The translations under genes were made by a program, and so were the position numbers. DNA of 64,000 nucleotides from Anarhynchus alexandrinus (lineage: Eukaryota; Chordata; Aves; Charadriiformes; Charadriidae), in assembly GCA_008711295.1 (NCBI GenBank), contig VUYV01000735.1, positions 110,857 to 174,856 on the forward strand, given 5' to 3'. Shown in pieces: positions 25,379 to 39,353 of the stretch (its first letter is position 1; every line of letters begins with the position of its first letter). Below the pieces are notes generated by a model. That model worked only from the letters and a program-made list of their open reading frames with translations. It made no database searches and was not told the DNA's origin.

Positions 25379-28300
25379 CTATTTTCAGGTTAAGGCTAAG
25401 GCAGGGCAGCAAGGAAAAAACCTTACACGCACCCCTACATACTTCTGTTTCTTGCTCTCATAAACTCACATCCTATTTGCAAACGCTCAGTGTTGTGTGG
25501 AGAATAATTTTCTTCCTACCACATTTTTCAATCATTCTATAATTCTACATTGTGATCAAATTATCTCCTAAGATCTGTCAAATCACTGAAGGTCCAAAAG
25601 AGGATGTAGAGCATCTAAACGTTTCACGCTCTTTTGAAATTACTATTTCCTCTCCATTAAATCCTACAGGACTTTTCTCGTAAGAGGAGATAGGGGGAAA
25701 ACTACCCACGAGCTCCGAGAGTAGCTTTACAGTAGGAGACACTTAGCTGCAATCTCTGCAGGAATTGCTAGGGAAAGTGGCAGAATAAACATTGTCGTCT
25801 TTTGGGTTTCATAAAACTACTGACACCAGGATTTTATTATCAATCCTTTTTATCCTAAAAATAGTCCGATGTATAATAATAGGGTTTGGTACTAGAGCCA
25901 GCAATAAATGAGTATGTTTTACAGACTCTGTGCTTTATCACTGAAAGATTACTTGCTTTTTAGATTTCAAACTTAATCTTTTCCAGAGGACCTTTAGGTA
26001 GCACAGAAGAAAAGCCCATCCAATTTTTACTGGACAAGTTTCCTTTGTAAAGAACAATTTTAATCAGACTAGGTTAGCATGAAGGTATATGTACTATTGT
26101 TTATGCCCAGAGCCTCAGGTCCTGGAATCATATTTGGATTTTTAACTGAATCCTCCCCCAAAAAAATCCACAACTCACACCTATACAGTAATTTCTGTAT
26201 GTTTTCATAGATACAACTATATGCAACTGCAACATATTCTATATATATGTGTGTATATACAAATACATAGGCTTATCCAAAACAGCCCATACACACACAA
26301 ACTTAGGCCAAGTTGGGTTTTCTCCTCCCGGCACTGCCATTCACCCGGCTTCAATCATGGTGAAAAATGCAATTTGACCGGCCGTCTCCCCCTTGCAGGG
26401 TCCACCATTTTCCACATTAAAGAACAGCTATTCCTCCGGTGTATTCAATATGCACCAGAAAGGGCAGAATCAAGTCTCCTGAAAAAGATCATTTTGTCTG
26501 TTTCTAGTCAGTCTTACAGGTCCAAAGTCCCATCTGGAAGGTCAGATGTTCAGCTGCAGTTCATTTCTGCATTTACTGAGATTCACTCACGTATCTTCTT
26601 ATCCACTTACCATATAATCACTGGCTAAATAAGATGAGCTTGTCTTTCACTTAATAAAATTAGTTCAATATTTAACATTGCACATGATGAAGCTACATCC
26701 TGAAATTGCAGAGAGCAGACTGGCCTCAATTATATTCTTTGTTTTAATGATTCAGAACCCATTGCCATCTAAATCTACTGCAAACTAAGTTTTCAAGCAG
26801 CATGTGAACAATAATATTTTCAAGAGAAACATTATTTCCATTACACGAAGACTTATCTTACATTTCTGTAAAGATTAATCGCCTGAGAAATCCCCCACCC
26901 CAAAAAAAAAAATTCCTCTGGTATACTTATAAAGAACAGCTATTAAAATCAGATCTACAACTTACTCCTATTGCTACTACTCATAACTAAATGTCTTTTC
27001 ATTAGTTTCAATCACATTTAGTGCTGGCAAAAAGCATTTAACTATTAAAGAGAAAAAATCGCCTCTGTACACAACAGGCCAATTTTATTAATGCGTCTGC
27101 CACGCACAGGCCAGATGATCTTTGTGTTTGAGGAAACCCTCTGGAGTCACAATGTAACCTCTAATCTCTGCTGAAGTTTTGAAGAGACAGCTGATGCTAC
27201 TCCACGTTTGTGACCAGAAACTGATTTCACAGCACATTCATATGGCAGTAACNTACTTTTTTGTTTTGAAGATGCTACTCCATGTTTGTGACCAGAAACT
27301 GATTTCACAGCACATTCATATGGCAGTAACTTTGGAACACATTGCAAAGCTCCGGATCCAAACTTTGACCGACAAAGAGTTCAAATCCCAAGGAAAGTAT
27401 TCATTTCCAGAATGAGCCACTCGGTGAAGACTCTCCTAATGTACTTATCCTTCAGCTGCTCTAACAAATCTCAGTTACATGCCAAAGAACCTTTACCAAA
27501 AACTAGAGATAGTTACAGTGCTGACAGTGTTATGATTTAAGAAAAAAGTAATTATCAAAATGAGACAGATTTCAGGAATGGTTGTTCTAAAGCTCCAGAT
27601 GTGCTGAAATAAACCGGTATCCCATTCTCAATTTTCAGACTTTGCATTGCTGAGAGACAGGACATCCTTAGTGATGTGTGTCCTGGAAGCGTCAAAGCCA
27701 GCGTGGCCTCTGGGAATGAATAAGCAGCAGATTTGCGTGTGCTGCAAGGGGAGATACCCTCATATTACATATATTAGAGTGTGAAGTTAACAACCCACTA
27801 TAATCAGGAGTTTTAATAAAGCTGGTAAATTTTTCAACACAGATGTTCCCACTGTGGAATTGGATTTAATCAAAAAGCTTTATTTTTCCAGGAAAAATGT
27901 TTGTCATATTTTTCAATATCAGAAAAATATTAAATGCAGGTAATTGAAAGTTCAGTTCTAGTTGTGTTTTCTCCAGAAGAGTTTCAAAACCTTTTCTTCC
28001 CTTGTGCACTCTAGAAGGGTGAGGAAAGGCATAGAAGTTTTAAATGAAGAAAAACAGAACTTCAACTGGAGAAGTGTATTTAAAAATAAGTTCCACTTTT
28101 TCATTAATTATTTTTACTTCTTTCATGTGTCAAATGTAGAAAACCATCTTTCTCATCACTTCACCCACCCATCAGAAGGTGTGGGTCCCCACAAGCTTAG
28201 CAAAAGCATTTTTTTTGCAAGAAAGAAAACTGAGCATTACTACCACTTACTGATCAATCCTGTCTGGTTAAATAGAAAGCCATTATTTACAGGAAACCTT

Positions 28301-31300
28301 TGCAAGGCAGCAAAGACAAGACCTTCAAGCAGGGGAACTGCCTTTTGTTTGTCCCATGAACTTTGTGAGCACACTGAAATAAGAACCAATGTTATAAACT
28401 CTACAGTGTTGGGCCTGTAACTCTGCCAAAGCACCAACATCTGTATCCACTGCATCAGAGAGAGGTGGAAGTTGGTCCTGGGTCAGAGACTTCCCCATCT
28501 TCCATAAGCTCTTAGCACATGGCACTAACAGATCGTTCTCCTCCAGGGTAAGTCTTCTATTGCCACCAACAAATTAAATGAGTCTGGCAAATACCTCCAC
28601 TGCATATTGAAAGCTCAAGATCTATATATGCGTCTGAATATGGGGCAGTGGTTCACCAGTAGTTTACAGAAGAGAACATTCTTCACTTCATCTTTTTTTT
28701 GGTCAGAATGGAGAGCAGTAGGTTGCTGAGAAACTGAATTAACATTAAAATCAAGCTAAATCAAGCTTTCAAGTTAAGGAACACTATGCTGGAACCTACC
28801 TGAATAGGCTCAGTTCTGCCCCTTCGTATGCCGCCAAGTTTTATAGCCTTCACTTGCACAACTGCACTATGCACAACATACTTATTTTCTACAGGGCTCC
28901 CTCCTCATTCTGTACACGACAAGCACCGTACAACTGTAAACCTGACATTTCCCAACATCTGAATGCTCCATTTTGAAACCTCATTTCTATGAGTAATGTA
29001 ATTGGTACAACTTATGGGGGTGCCTGAAAAGAACATAGACGGACACCTGTAATATGCTGCTGACAGACCCTTTTTCTCAGTCTAAGCGTATAAGTATTCT
29101 TAAGACTGGCCAGAACTTTACCATATCTCCAGCGTAGAAAGACGAGATTGATGCTGTGTTGTCAGGCAACCAATTGCAAACTAAATATAATGCTTCTCAA
29201 CACATGTATATCTCAAATTCATTAAATACAGAAACTAGATAAAACGGGTTATGCAACAAAACCCACATCTACCAGCTTCTTAAAAATCAACATAACAGGA
29301 AAGGCACATTTGACTATGCAATTAGCTAAGATTAAAGCTTGCATATTGACTATGAATATTCTTCTATAAAGTATGTAACCCCTAATAAGCATGAATATGT
29401 CACTGCATACACTCACATGTAATATCGAGTTTAAGTGTGTGTGATCTGTGAAGAGGTCTATGCTCAAAAGAAAGTATCAAGTATACATATTTAGATTGTT
29501 TTTTCCTACCAGACTCTTCATACAGATTTAAGCTTTTTATGCACTAAACATGCATCATGAAATATACTTAGATTGGAACATAAACATCCCTGTATTATTG
29601 GATAGCCAAAACATTACAGTGAATTGGATGAGAAAAGCCAGCTACAGTATTAGGCAAATAAATGACTTATTGCTGGGGGCTGCAATAATAACATCATATA
29701 ATAAGTAGCATGCATCAACATGATCCCATTTTCTAGAAACAAATATATTTTAAAGGTATTATAGATAGTGGTCACATTGACATACCAAAACGTATTCCAT
29801 TAGAAGCAGATGCACTCAAACTAGAAGAGAGACCAGGCAACATTTGAAACTACAGCTTCAAATGTGAAGAGGTACAATGACATCGTGCTAATTAGCTCAT
29901 ATTGTAATCATATTGGTGCATATTTCCAGTGCAACTGAGTGATGGCGCTATAAAAGTATGTATTGTGAAGCCTATACACATGTGTACACACATACACACA
30001 CCCCCTGTGGATTCTCCATCCTTGAATATATTCAAAACTTGACGGTACAATTTTGCCTTAAGCAAACTGTAAATTGTCGTATTAACTGCATAAAATACAA
30101 ATACTATAAGATATATGAATGGAAATAGAAACAGTTGCATACAGATAGGGCAAGCAGACCCTATCCCTTTTGACCCCTCCCTGTCAAAATACAAGAATCA
30201 GACTAACGTATTCTAAAATATTAAGGCCAAGAGAGAACGAATTAGTTAATAGCACAGGGTTTTTTTCCTATAGTGTATTTTTTTAATGTGTGCCATTCTT
30301 TCCCTGGTAATTCTGGCCTTTTCCACAACTGAAAAGGAGTTTCAAAATGAGGTCAACAGCCTATAAAGATATTAACATTAATTTTCAGCAATTGTATGAA
30401 GGAAGTCCTGATAAGGGCAAACAGGGCAAACAGGCTTAAAAAGAATTCATAACTTTACCAAGCTTAAAAGAAAAAAAAAAAATCCAATTCAACTGTGTTC
30501 AAAAGCATCCAACACAGGTATTTTTTGACTCCTTAGTGTATACTACAGACAAAACAATACCAAAAGAGTTTGTCTCTCTAAAGTGCATATATACTATATG
30601 TATTTTGAGAGACAGAGAGCTCAAGCAGAAACATACACAATCTGTCTTTAAAATAGCCAGTCACACACCAAACGATGTGAACCAATTGCCTGTATTTCGT
30701 GTGACACTTATCGCTCTCTTTACATCTTTGACTTTAATCTAGACCACTGATAGCCTACTACAAGTTTAACTGCAGCACAAACAGAATAAATACAATCAGT
30801 AATGGATGCAATTGTTTTATGAAATCAGATATACAGGAAGGCCTAATTTTTGCTCACGGCCACTTTTTTGAATAGGAAAAAAACGACAACAATTACCACT
30901 GTAAAGGAAAACGAGGCCAAAAATATTATGAAGTGGCTTTGGAAGAAGTATTCATTTATCTTCCATCAAATCCAATTCTGTACTGGCACAGGTAGCCGCA
31001 GAGATAGCAAACAATTAATTCCCCTCTGCAAAACTGACGCTCGAGAAAAACTTTGCTCCATTACAGTAGTATTGAGACAGGCAGCTAAGAAGTTTCATCA
31101 GGAATAACCTGCTGCAAACATAAAAATGACACTGAAGAAGCCAACATGATCCCCAGCTATTCCACACAGCTAATATGCTTATGTGCTGCTAAGCACCTTG
31201 GCAACACATGTGCAGCAGAAGTGTGAAGTCACGCATTAACCAACTGTACTAACTTCTCTGCAACTCTACATAACCTATCAATGCCCCAGAAAGAGCTGAG

Positions 31301-31859
31301 AAGGTAGCGCCTCTCTCTCTCCATCTGATGCTACACAACGAGCCATTTGAAACAATGCCTTCTTTCTCCCTCTTAATGACATCTAAATATTATCACCTAA
31401 CAGAGCTCGTACCTGCCCAATAACCCAGGCAGAAAGTCCACTGCCTGTGGCAAGACACTGAATTCACTCAGCCCACTAAAACCCTTGTTGGACCGCAGAG
31501 ACAGTACAAATACGAAGATGCCCTCTGCAGGAAAGGGTAATTTGCCAGTAACAACCCTTTTCCTCCCAACTAGCAGCACCCATTAGTTATTTCTTGTGGA
31601 GCTTTACTGGTCAGAAAACTGTTCCAGTGCTCCCACAACAGCCCAGGACCACTTGGCTTGTGGTCCTAATCCTATTCACAAGAAAAAAATACAAATCTTG
31701 AGTTAGATTTTGTTTCTTTTGTAGTTGTAGAAGCAGGCAGAAAGTAGTAGTGTAGTGTCAGAAATTAAACACCTGAGTACTACGGGAAATAAATGAAATA
31801 GCTCAGATGTAACCTCCTCTTGATGCCAGAGAAACCAAAGGTAGTAAACTGCAACATAA
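25379..31859. other. Non-coding AT-rich DNA
   Basis: No supported gene. The stretch holds the gap-associated duplication at 27193-27330, TG/TA-rich simple sequence near 26240-26270 and 29985-30005, and an A run at about 30470-30482. ORFs of 135-152 codons at 26.2-26.6 and 28.0-28.4 kb have no domain, no consistent splice sites and AT-driven composition. Confidence 0.5.
27193..27330. repeat. 60-bp direct duplication around a 1-N gap
   Basis: Positions 27193-27252 and 27271-27330 are the same 60 bp with one mismatch (CACG versus CATG). They are separated by an N at 27253 and 17 bases. The single N and the T-rich bridge mark a scaffold join; two contig ends that overlap were probably placed side by side instead of merged. 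A true tandem duplication is possible but less likely. The open frames that cross it are artefacts. Confidence 0.85.
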
Positions 31860-33120
31860 ATTTTTAAAATCACTCAGGGGATAATTTAAAGAAATACAGA
31901 CCAGAACCTCAGGTTTCCACTGCAGGAGAATTGCGTGAAGTGATAAGGAAAATTTAAGGACACATGAAGAAATAGAACATATGGAGGAAGAGTTAACACC
32001 ATGTTTCTAGAAGAAAATCACAACTCACGAGCTACTAGAGTTCTTGGAAAGAGTCACGGAGCATATGGACAAGAAATACATGCCTGATATAGTCTTGCTG
32101 GATTTCCATAAGGCTTCTGATCACATCTATCAGTGAAACTTCTTATAAAAGTAATCTGCCAGGGGACAGAAATATATAGGTTGAATTGGTTTAATGTTCA
32201 GAAATGAACGATACAAAAATAAATGCATCATCTAATCCAGGAAGCCTCCAGTGTGGTCCCTGTGCTCAAGCAGCAACCATGTAGAGATCATAGATAGCAC
32301 AGATTTCTGCTGAAGGCTAAACTGTTCAACATATTCATAAATCATCTGCAGAAGGGGTGAATACCAAGATGACAAAGTCCGCTTATGTTAATAAAGCATC
32401 TATAATAATAAAAACATAACTTGACTGCAGAGGGTTCCCACAGTCCTGAGTGACTCTGACAGAAGAGCAGATAAAACTCCAGACTGATAAATGTAAAGTA
32501 ATGCATGCAGAGAAAGATGATCCTCACTTTTTACACACATTGATTGACTTTAAAACTGCTATTAGCACTCAGGAATGAGATTTTCAAGTTACAATTGACA
32601 GTTCTGTAAACACCCCAACTCATTCTTCATTAGCAGTTAAAAAAAAATAATCAAATCAAATGCTAGGAATTATGAACAAAGGAATAAGTACGCTCCCTTA
32701 TCTCTCCATCACAACAAAGCTGTCAGATACTAGAAAAAGTACAGAAGACAGCAAAGACAATCAAAGAAATGAAATGGCTTCCATTCAGATGAACAATTAA
32801 ATACATCAGTACTATGTCTGGAAAAGAGACAGCTAGGAGTATGATGAGGATCTTTAAGACACTAGAAGTCATGGAAAAGTTAGATAGGAAACAATTGTTC
32901 AATAGCTCTCATAATATAAGAGCTATGGGATGTCAAATGAAATTGCAACATGTAATTACACTGTAGAACTCATTGCCTTCAGATATAAAAGTCTACAAAG
33001 GTTCAGAACTGAAGTGGATCACTGGAAGAGTGAGGGAAGTGTTATTATGTGCTTATCCTGCTCTTAAGCATTTCCCCCGACATCTGCTTGCACACTGCCA
33101 CAGACAGGATCTGGGTTTGG
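31860..33120 (+). mobile_element. Ancient, heavily decayed CR1-type LINE body
   Basis: Although full of stops, the DNA follows the order of an old amniote CR1 element. A patch of RT-domain text at about 32090-32122 reads like LLDFHKASDHI, the position of the LDF.KAFD motif of non-LTR reverse transcriptases. It is followed by the element's usual text near 32320-32345 (ttcaacatattcataaatca) and 32490-32510 (gataaatgtaaagtaatgca), then a degenerate equivalent of the ORF2 C-terminal end at about 32700-32990, and a 3' region up to about 33120 (gccacagacaggatctgggt). It is far more diverged than the copy at 19.6 kb and probably belongs to an older CR1 subfamily. Borders are approximate. Confidence 0.8.
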
Positions 33121-34194
33121 AAAACAGTGTCAGTGAAGCGATACTGGGCCAAACAAATATACTAAAACGCACGGCACAACACACAGGAATTGCATTCTGT
33201 AAGGGATTTAACTTAGGTGACGCGTTACAGTATATTCTGAGCAGTTTACAAATAACAAAAAGAACAAGCCTAGGTGACACTGATTTCAACATGATGTTGG
33301 AAACATTTTCATTCTTCATAACAGAATGTTGGTTTCATCCTTTGCACCACAAGAACAGTAAGAAGAAAATTAGCCAACAGAGCCTGCCCAACGATAAATT
33401 ACACAGCCGCAAACAAACTGACAGAAAAGCCAGCGCGTAAGTAGAGGCTGTAATGGTTTTCTCTACAGTTTTAGGAAAGCAGATTAAGAAACTAAATATG
33501 ATGAAAACAGAACAATAAAGGTAAGATCAAACAATTTTGTCCCAGTCTGGAAACATTAGACACCTAAAACAGGAGACAGTATAGTACCAAGTCCAGTTTT
33601 TATGATTTTTCTGTACCAGATTTTTCCTCTTCCCAAGTACTAAGAACATTCCTTGATTTATTGCTATTTATTGCTTTTAAAAAGCATGTATAGGAAAATG
33701 CTGCTGTCGAATTCTTAGATTACTACTTTGTTTCCAGGATTAACACTGAAGCAACAAACATGTTCTCAGCCTTACTTTAATTCTGGAGCCAGAGATAACA
33801 CCATCTGCTTTGACAGCACAGCTATGTATAGGAGATATTGTTATAAACTCATAACAGCTTGCTCATGTTATTTATATTTCAATCAAATCAAATCAATTCA
33901 AGGTAATGATTTGCCTGCAAAACAAAAGTCTCCAGAGCCAGGCAGTCCTAGTGTGACTACTGGATAGCTGGGGAAACTAAGGCAACAGGGCAAATATTTG
34001 TTTGCTGACTCAAGAGTGGCAGAATTCCTGTATTTAATAGCTAACCTTACTCTCTGCACAGCAGTCACATAAACTCCAAACCAAGGGAAAAGCCTCCGCG
34101 ATTGGAGGCAGTATGCATCACAGGCCGCTTTCTTCTGGACTGGATCCTTTAAGTTGGTCAAGCCCTCGTTATCTATGCAGAAGACAAAGGCACA
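33121..34194. other. Non-coding AT-rich DNA
   Basis: No supported gene. The 155-codon ORF that starts at 32973 begins in the CR1 tail and runs into this stretch. It shows no domain and is taken as chance. Confidence 0.5.
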
Positions 34195-34440
34195 GAGCAA
34201 TATAATCTGCAATTCAGACAACTTGTGATTTATTTCTGGTTCTACCACTGACCTGCTGCATTGCCTCAAGCACTCACTCCACCTCACCTGGCTGAGCGTG
34301 GCTTCATGTCCCATCCTCTGTCTCTACACACTGCCCTGACGTAAGCTGGCTGTAAGCTCTTCTGGGTCAAGGGTTGTGTTTTTACACTCTGCAGCACCAC
34401 TACTTCGCACAGCTGGGTCTCCACTGTGGTGAAAGCCCTT
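34195..34440 (+). mobile_element. MIR/CORE-SINE relic
   Basis: The centre (about 34238-34300) follows the MIR core: a 'tctggttctaccactgacctg' type segment, then a degenerate equivalent of the 'gggcaagtcacttcacctc' block. Downstream, 'ggctgtaagctcttctgg' and a 'cacagctgggtctccactg' type segment match the tail of amniote CORE-SINEs, where a GTAAGCTCTTTGGGGCAGGG-like text leads to a 'cctagcacaatggggtcctg' like text. tRNA-derived SINEs of this class are ancient and inactive in birds. The 5' border is uncertain. A 138-codon minus-strand ORF across it is chance. Confidence 0.65.
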
Positions 34441-37400
34441 TGGCCTACGTCCAACACAAATAGGACATGACGAGGATCCCTTCACATATGCAGGGGGAGG
34501 AATATAAGGAAATGGGACAGGGATTAAAGGTAAACAAAAAAATCCTCTTTAGTTACACATATACAATATTCCTGACACAGAAAAAGTATTCCACCTGCAT
34601 GAGAAAGACTGTCCAAAAAATACCACATAAAGGAAACTTGGATGGTTGTGTAACCACTGGGGTGTTTCCAGGCAGGTCCCACTGGAAGCACAGACTGTTC
34701 TGCCAGCGCTAAACCACGTGGTAGGGTGAGTGTGAAGGTCACTGAACACTCCTTGAATTCTCTCCCCCTCCTGAAACACCTGGGCTAAATAACTCTGCAT
34801 CTGAAAGAAAAACAAGAATTCACCAGCCACTCAATGTCCCTCTGCTGTGGGGGAATCCGTGATGCTCTCAAGGCAGATGAAAGTACAACAAGCAAACCTG
34901 TTCCCCAGGCAGGCAGGAGAGCAGGGGGGAGCAGAGCTGGCATATTCATGGGTCAGCTAACTTTTTATTTTAATATAAAGAACTCAACAGAGAGTACCAA
35001 GAATTTAGGAAAGGCCAGTATCTAGCCCTATCTTCACAAACCTAAGCAGAAATTAACACAAGACACCTTTAAGAACTTCTGCCTGTGACTGTGGAATGAG
35101 GGACACTCCTTTCAGTATGGGAGAAGAGGTCACAAGTAGCAAGTAAACCATATGAAGTAGGAGCCATGCCACCAGGTGCCTTTTTTTTTTAATTTTATTT
35201 TATTTTAAAAAGCATTTTCTACAATTAATTTGAGCAACAAACTCTAAAATGGCTTTCAGCTAGAAGGATCTTTCAAAGCAGGTGTTAAAACTGAGCAAAT
35301 AGCATACAATTTACAAACACTTCTGATTTATTTACAGACACTCATGCAAATGGAGTCTTCTCCCTAAAAATTTTGACAGAAACTTAAAACAATGGGACAG
35401 TTTTCTGTGATGAGCATATCTGACACTTTGGAGCTTAGGATGTATTCCGGGCTAGAACAGAAGTAGCACATGAAGGGTCCTGGAGTCAGCTAACTGGAAG
35501 ACATGTTGCATCAAAGGCCTTACGCCACTAGTCCCACCAGTCAGTACACACTGTAGCTATGAAATGTGGGAATACATTTTTTTAAAAACGTCAAATCACT
35601 CCTTTTGAAAAATTTTTCAAACAAATCTGTATGTTTGACAAGTCAGTTCATTAGGGGAAGTGGGTCTTCACATTAGGAATGCTAAAGGTTTAAATACAAG
35701 AGGCCTCGGCAGGAAGGGGCCCGGTGGGTGGTTTCAAACACTAACACCGAGAAAGAAAAGAAGAAAAGAGATAAGGCCAGTAACAGCTCTGGTGTCTCCC
35801 AGTACATTCCCCTGTATAAATGCTGGAAAACAGGCACGTGGAAAGAAACAAGGAAATGCTCGCAAAGTCCGTGCTAGTTTCATGTCAAGAATGAGAGAGC
35901 GCAATTCAGTGGAGATCTGGATTTTCCTTCGTCCTTTGAGTCAGCCCTACGAGACTCCATTTTCGTTTCTTTTTCAGATTTAATAGGTTTCTGAGGGACA
36001 GCCTCAGGAAACCTTCTATAAAGAGTAAGGACTTTGATTACATTACTGTCAATATTTTGGACATGGGAGCTCGCTCAACCTTACTACAAATGAACGTCAC
36101 AATTTAAACGGCACTGTCAACATTGCAATATCCCTTTTAAAAAACAAAACACCAACAGCATAACTTTTTGATCTCTAGGATACATTCATATATACACACT
36201 ATATTTAGGATAGACCATTTTTTAAATTCAAATCCACTTTAATTCAAAGGCAAAGTTTCATTACTTCAATAAGAGCAAGATCAGATGATAAAACTGGCAT
36301 ATAATCAAGTTGTGCGTGATTACATCCCTAAGTGCTTCTTTACAGCTGTAGGTTTAAGTTGCAGTGACAGATGAAACAATCCCCATTAACACGCTCTAGA
36401 ACCAAAGCTATAGCATGACCCTGCCTGTTCTCAGCAGCTCTAAGAAAAGGAAATCCAGAAATCAAAGTAAACCCAAGAGCCTAAATTTTCAGTTTGCAAT
36501 TTCCTCTGTGAAGAGATCAGGCGATGCTTTTGACTCGAGCACCCAACTGATTTCTCAGCACTCAGACTGCAGACTAACTCTGTATCTCAAGTCAATTTAC
36601 TTAAGGGCATTAAATGCTTTGAAAGAAAGGTATTTATACCAAATCACACAGAGCTCCCACGGTCATATCACTGCACAGTGCCTTGTGTCAGCATGTGTAA
36701 AGAAATGCACGTCATACAGGTGTAAACAGCTAATGAAATGAGATCACTCCTATTTTGTCTATACCAGCAAGACAGCCACAGCTAACATTTAAAGTAAGTC
36801 CTCCTGTCCATGCAGGTAGCCACCACGGACTACTTGCTTCCAACACAGCACCCATTTCCACACCAAGTATTCCAGTAGCATGCCTACATCCCACCAGATA
36901 ATGTTATGTACAGAGCTTGTACAGCTAAAACAAGCAGAGCACAGCAGAAATAAAACAATGGGGTTTTACAGAGCATTTCTCATACTCTGGTCTACCTCAA
37001 TATACGAAATCTGCTTCTTACTGTTGAAGTGGACAGCAACACGCCTCCCTCCATGGCCCACAGGAACCAAAGGTCATTTGGTACGTCAGGGAAAAGGCAC
37101 ATTTTCAACATTTATGGTAACTTGGACCTTTAAGCTGTAAGTACTCCGTTAGTCACCTCCGTACTGGAAGACCTTTCCCACGCAGCACAACATCCAAAAT
37201 AGATAAGGAAACGGCAGGTAGAGCTACCACTAGACCGACCTCACGGCGTCACCAGGTTTGCAACCACTCTCTACCATGTGCGTCAGTTCATGAATGTTTG
37301 GCTTTGTTTCCTGTAAATTTAAACATACTTTGCCTTCCCCACCTCAATGGTATCAGATTTTAGATTATTTCCGAAACACCTGCCATCCTTTTTAAGCGAT

Positions 37401-38209
37401 GGAGAAGTGAGTAAACCTGTGAATTACATGTATTGGCTGCCTCCGAAATAGTACTTAGACCTGAAGATAAAGATTACTTCTAAAAGCGACTCAGTTTTAC
37501 ACAAAGCATCCCTTTTCCTCCTTTACTTCCCTTTGATCCCTTTTCCAGCCCTGCACCCCTCCCAGTTCTCCTAAAATGAATACACATTGAATGGATAAAG
37601 CAGTTGAATTCATTAACATTTAAGTTCGTTCTTCCAGATAGTTATGCCTTATATAGAATAAGCAATGAAGTGAGAGTATTTTGAATACGAACGGCTGCAA
37701 GCCTCAAAGTCTTTTTTTATTTTGAGAACAGTGTAAGTAATATGCAAATATGGCACTGCAAAGGACTCCATTTAAGTAAAAACTCATCACCTTGTGTCAA
37801 ATCAAAGCTTTTTTCCTCCTCATCCTCTCAGTATGAGCATTTTTCATGTGAACTTGTGATCTAGCTAAAATATCTTGCATTTTTTACAATAATGGGTAAA
37901 AAAAAAGTTACATAAATGCACTTTAAAGCTGAATAAAGTCTTGTAACACACAATTAGATCTGCCAGTGTTCGCAGCGCCCAAAATGTACAAAATTTATTG
38001 AATCATTGAAACAACCTTCCAATTTGCTATCGCTATTCCTTCACCTTCCCACACTGCATTTCACATTACCATCCTTTTAAGTGCTTAGATTGGTTTGCGT
38101 TTTTTTGTAGGACGTGAGGGAATCAAGGGGTTATGTTTAAAATTTAATACAGGGAGGTTGATGCTAGAATCATCTGTAGCCTGAAAAAGGTACCAAAACC
38201 CAAACCCTG
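34441..38209. other. Non-coding AT-rich DNA
   Basis: No supported gene. A T-rich simple tract lies at about 35181-35210. A 107-codon ORF at 35660-35983 is Lys/Arg-rich from purine-rich DNA and has no domain or splice support. The 108-codon ORF at 36415-36741 is likewise unsupported. Confidence 0.5.
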
Positions 38210-38300
38210 CTCAGCTCTGGACTGCAATCTGACTCAGACTTCCTAAGTGCACCTGGGGAAGTCATTTAACCTCTCTGCCCCATTTATGCCACCTACCAGA
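38210..38300 (+). mobile_element. Short MIR fragment
   Basis: The text 'ggggaagtcatttaacctct' followed by 'ctgccccatttatgcc' matches the most conserved part of MIR (the GGGCAAGTCACTTAACCTCTCTG block and the CAGTTT region after it) with few changes. Only this central part is recognisable. Confidence 0.65.
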
Positions 38301-39353
38301 CATTTTACTCCTCTTCTAATGCTGCAAGTTACTGACATTTAAAGGGAAAAATCTGCATTACTGGAAATGTTCATAGCTAAAAGTACTCCTCCGTCTTTCA
38401 ATTCTCTGAAGAGCTACAAAGTCTGGACTGAAAAGGGATATTCTGGAAGCAGTCAGACGAGACTACCTCTACAGGCGAGATTTCTACACATAAATGGGGA
38501 TGCTGGGGGAAAAAAAATCTAGGCAATGGAAGACACCAGACGTTAGATGCAATACATATCCTAACGACGGCTGTAAAAATAGAAGCTTACCGTGCTGTAC
38601 CTTTGGAAAGTCACCATAGTGTTCCCAAACAAAAAAGGCCACTCTGGGACCAGTTTTACCCATCATACACCTCTGTAGTTCATTTACCTGATGAATCTAA
38701 ATTACACAGCCTCTCCCCTGTGACTTCAGCCTCCTTCAACTAATCCTGATTAGCCTTCCCAGCACTTCTTATTTAATGGTTCAGACTGGCAGCACCTAAC
38801 TCAAGGGGTTAGTAATAGTGTCAAGTCACCTAGTGCGTACCTGAGAGAAATAATTAGACAGAGTCCCTCGGCACAAAGGCAGGCGCTAAGTGAAGCAAAC
38901 ACAGGGACAAAGACAGAGGGAAAAAACCAAAGACTACTGCTCTCATGCTAGTGTAATTGATGGGAGAAGCTCACTCGCCAGAATCTAACAGGTAATTCTA
39001 GCACGGACAATGGAAATGAAAAACTGCAGAAGACGACAATATATACCCAGCTACGCTTACAGCACGCGGTTTTATTTGCCAAAGAAATTTAGTGTTCCAC
39101 AGCAACTGTCTAAAATAATTTTCTTGCACTACTGAAAATGTTAGCTTTTTTTCATTTGTAATTATGGCACGCCAATACTATTTTTAGTTTGATTTGATGA
39201 GGATCCCTTTATTTGTCAAAGAGACTGCTTTGACCAACAGCGCAGACATTTCTTTTTTCTGCAAGAGGTGAAAGGATTGTTTTAAAATAACCCTTTCACA
39301 CATAAGTAGACAAAATAATTGAAATAAAAACTGATTATATAAGGCTTCTAATT

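Noticed and set aside
26221..26628. 135-codon plus-strand ORF
   Set aside because: The first third is AT-repeat text, there is no domain, and a weak resemblance to old amniote repeats on the minus strand could not be confirmed.
28440..28546. Possible exon near 28.45-28.55 kb
   Set aside because: A good GTAAGT donor exists on the plus strand, but an equally protein-like frame is open on the minus strand with no donor. The two readings contradict each other and neither is convincing.
32973..33440. 155-codon plus-strand ORF
   Set aside because: It starts in the tail of the ancient CR1 and has no recognisable domain or splice support.
33898..34314. 138-codon minus-strand ORF
   Set aside because: It runs antisense through the SINE relic at 34.2 kb and has no domain.
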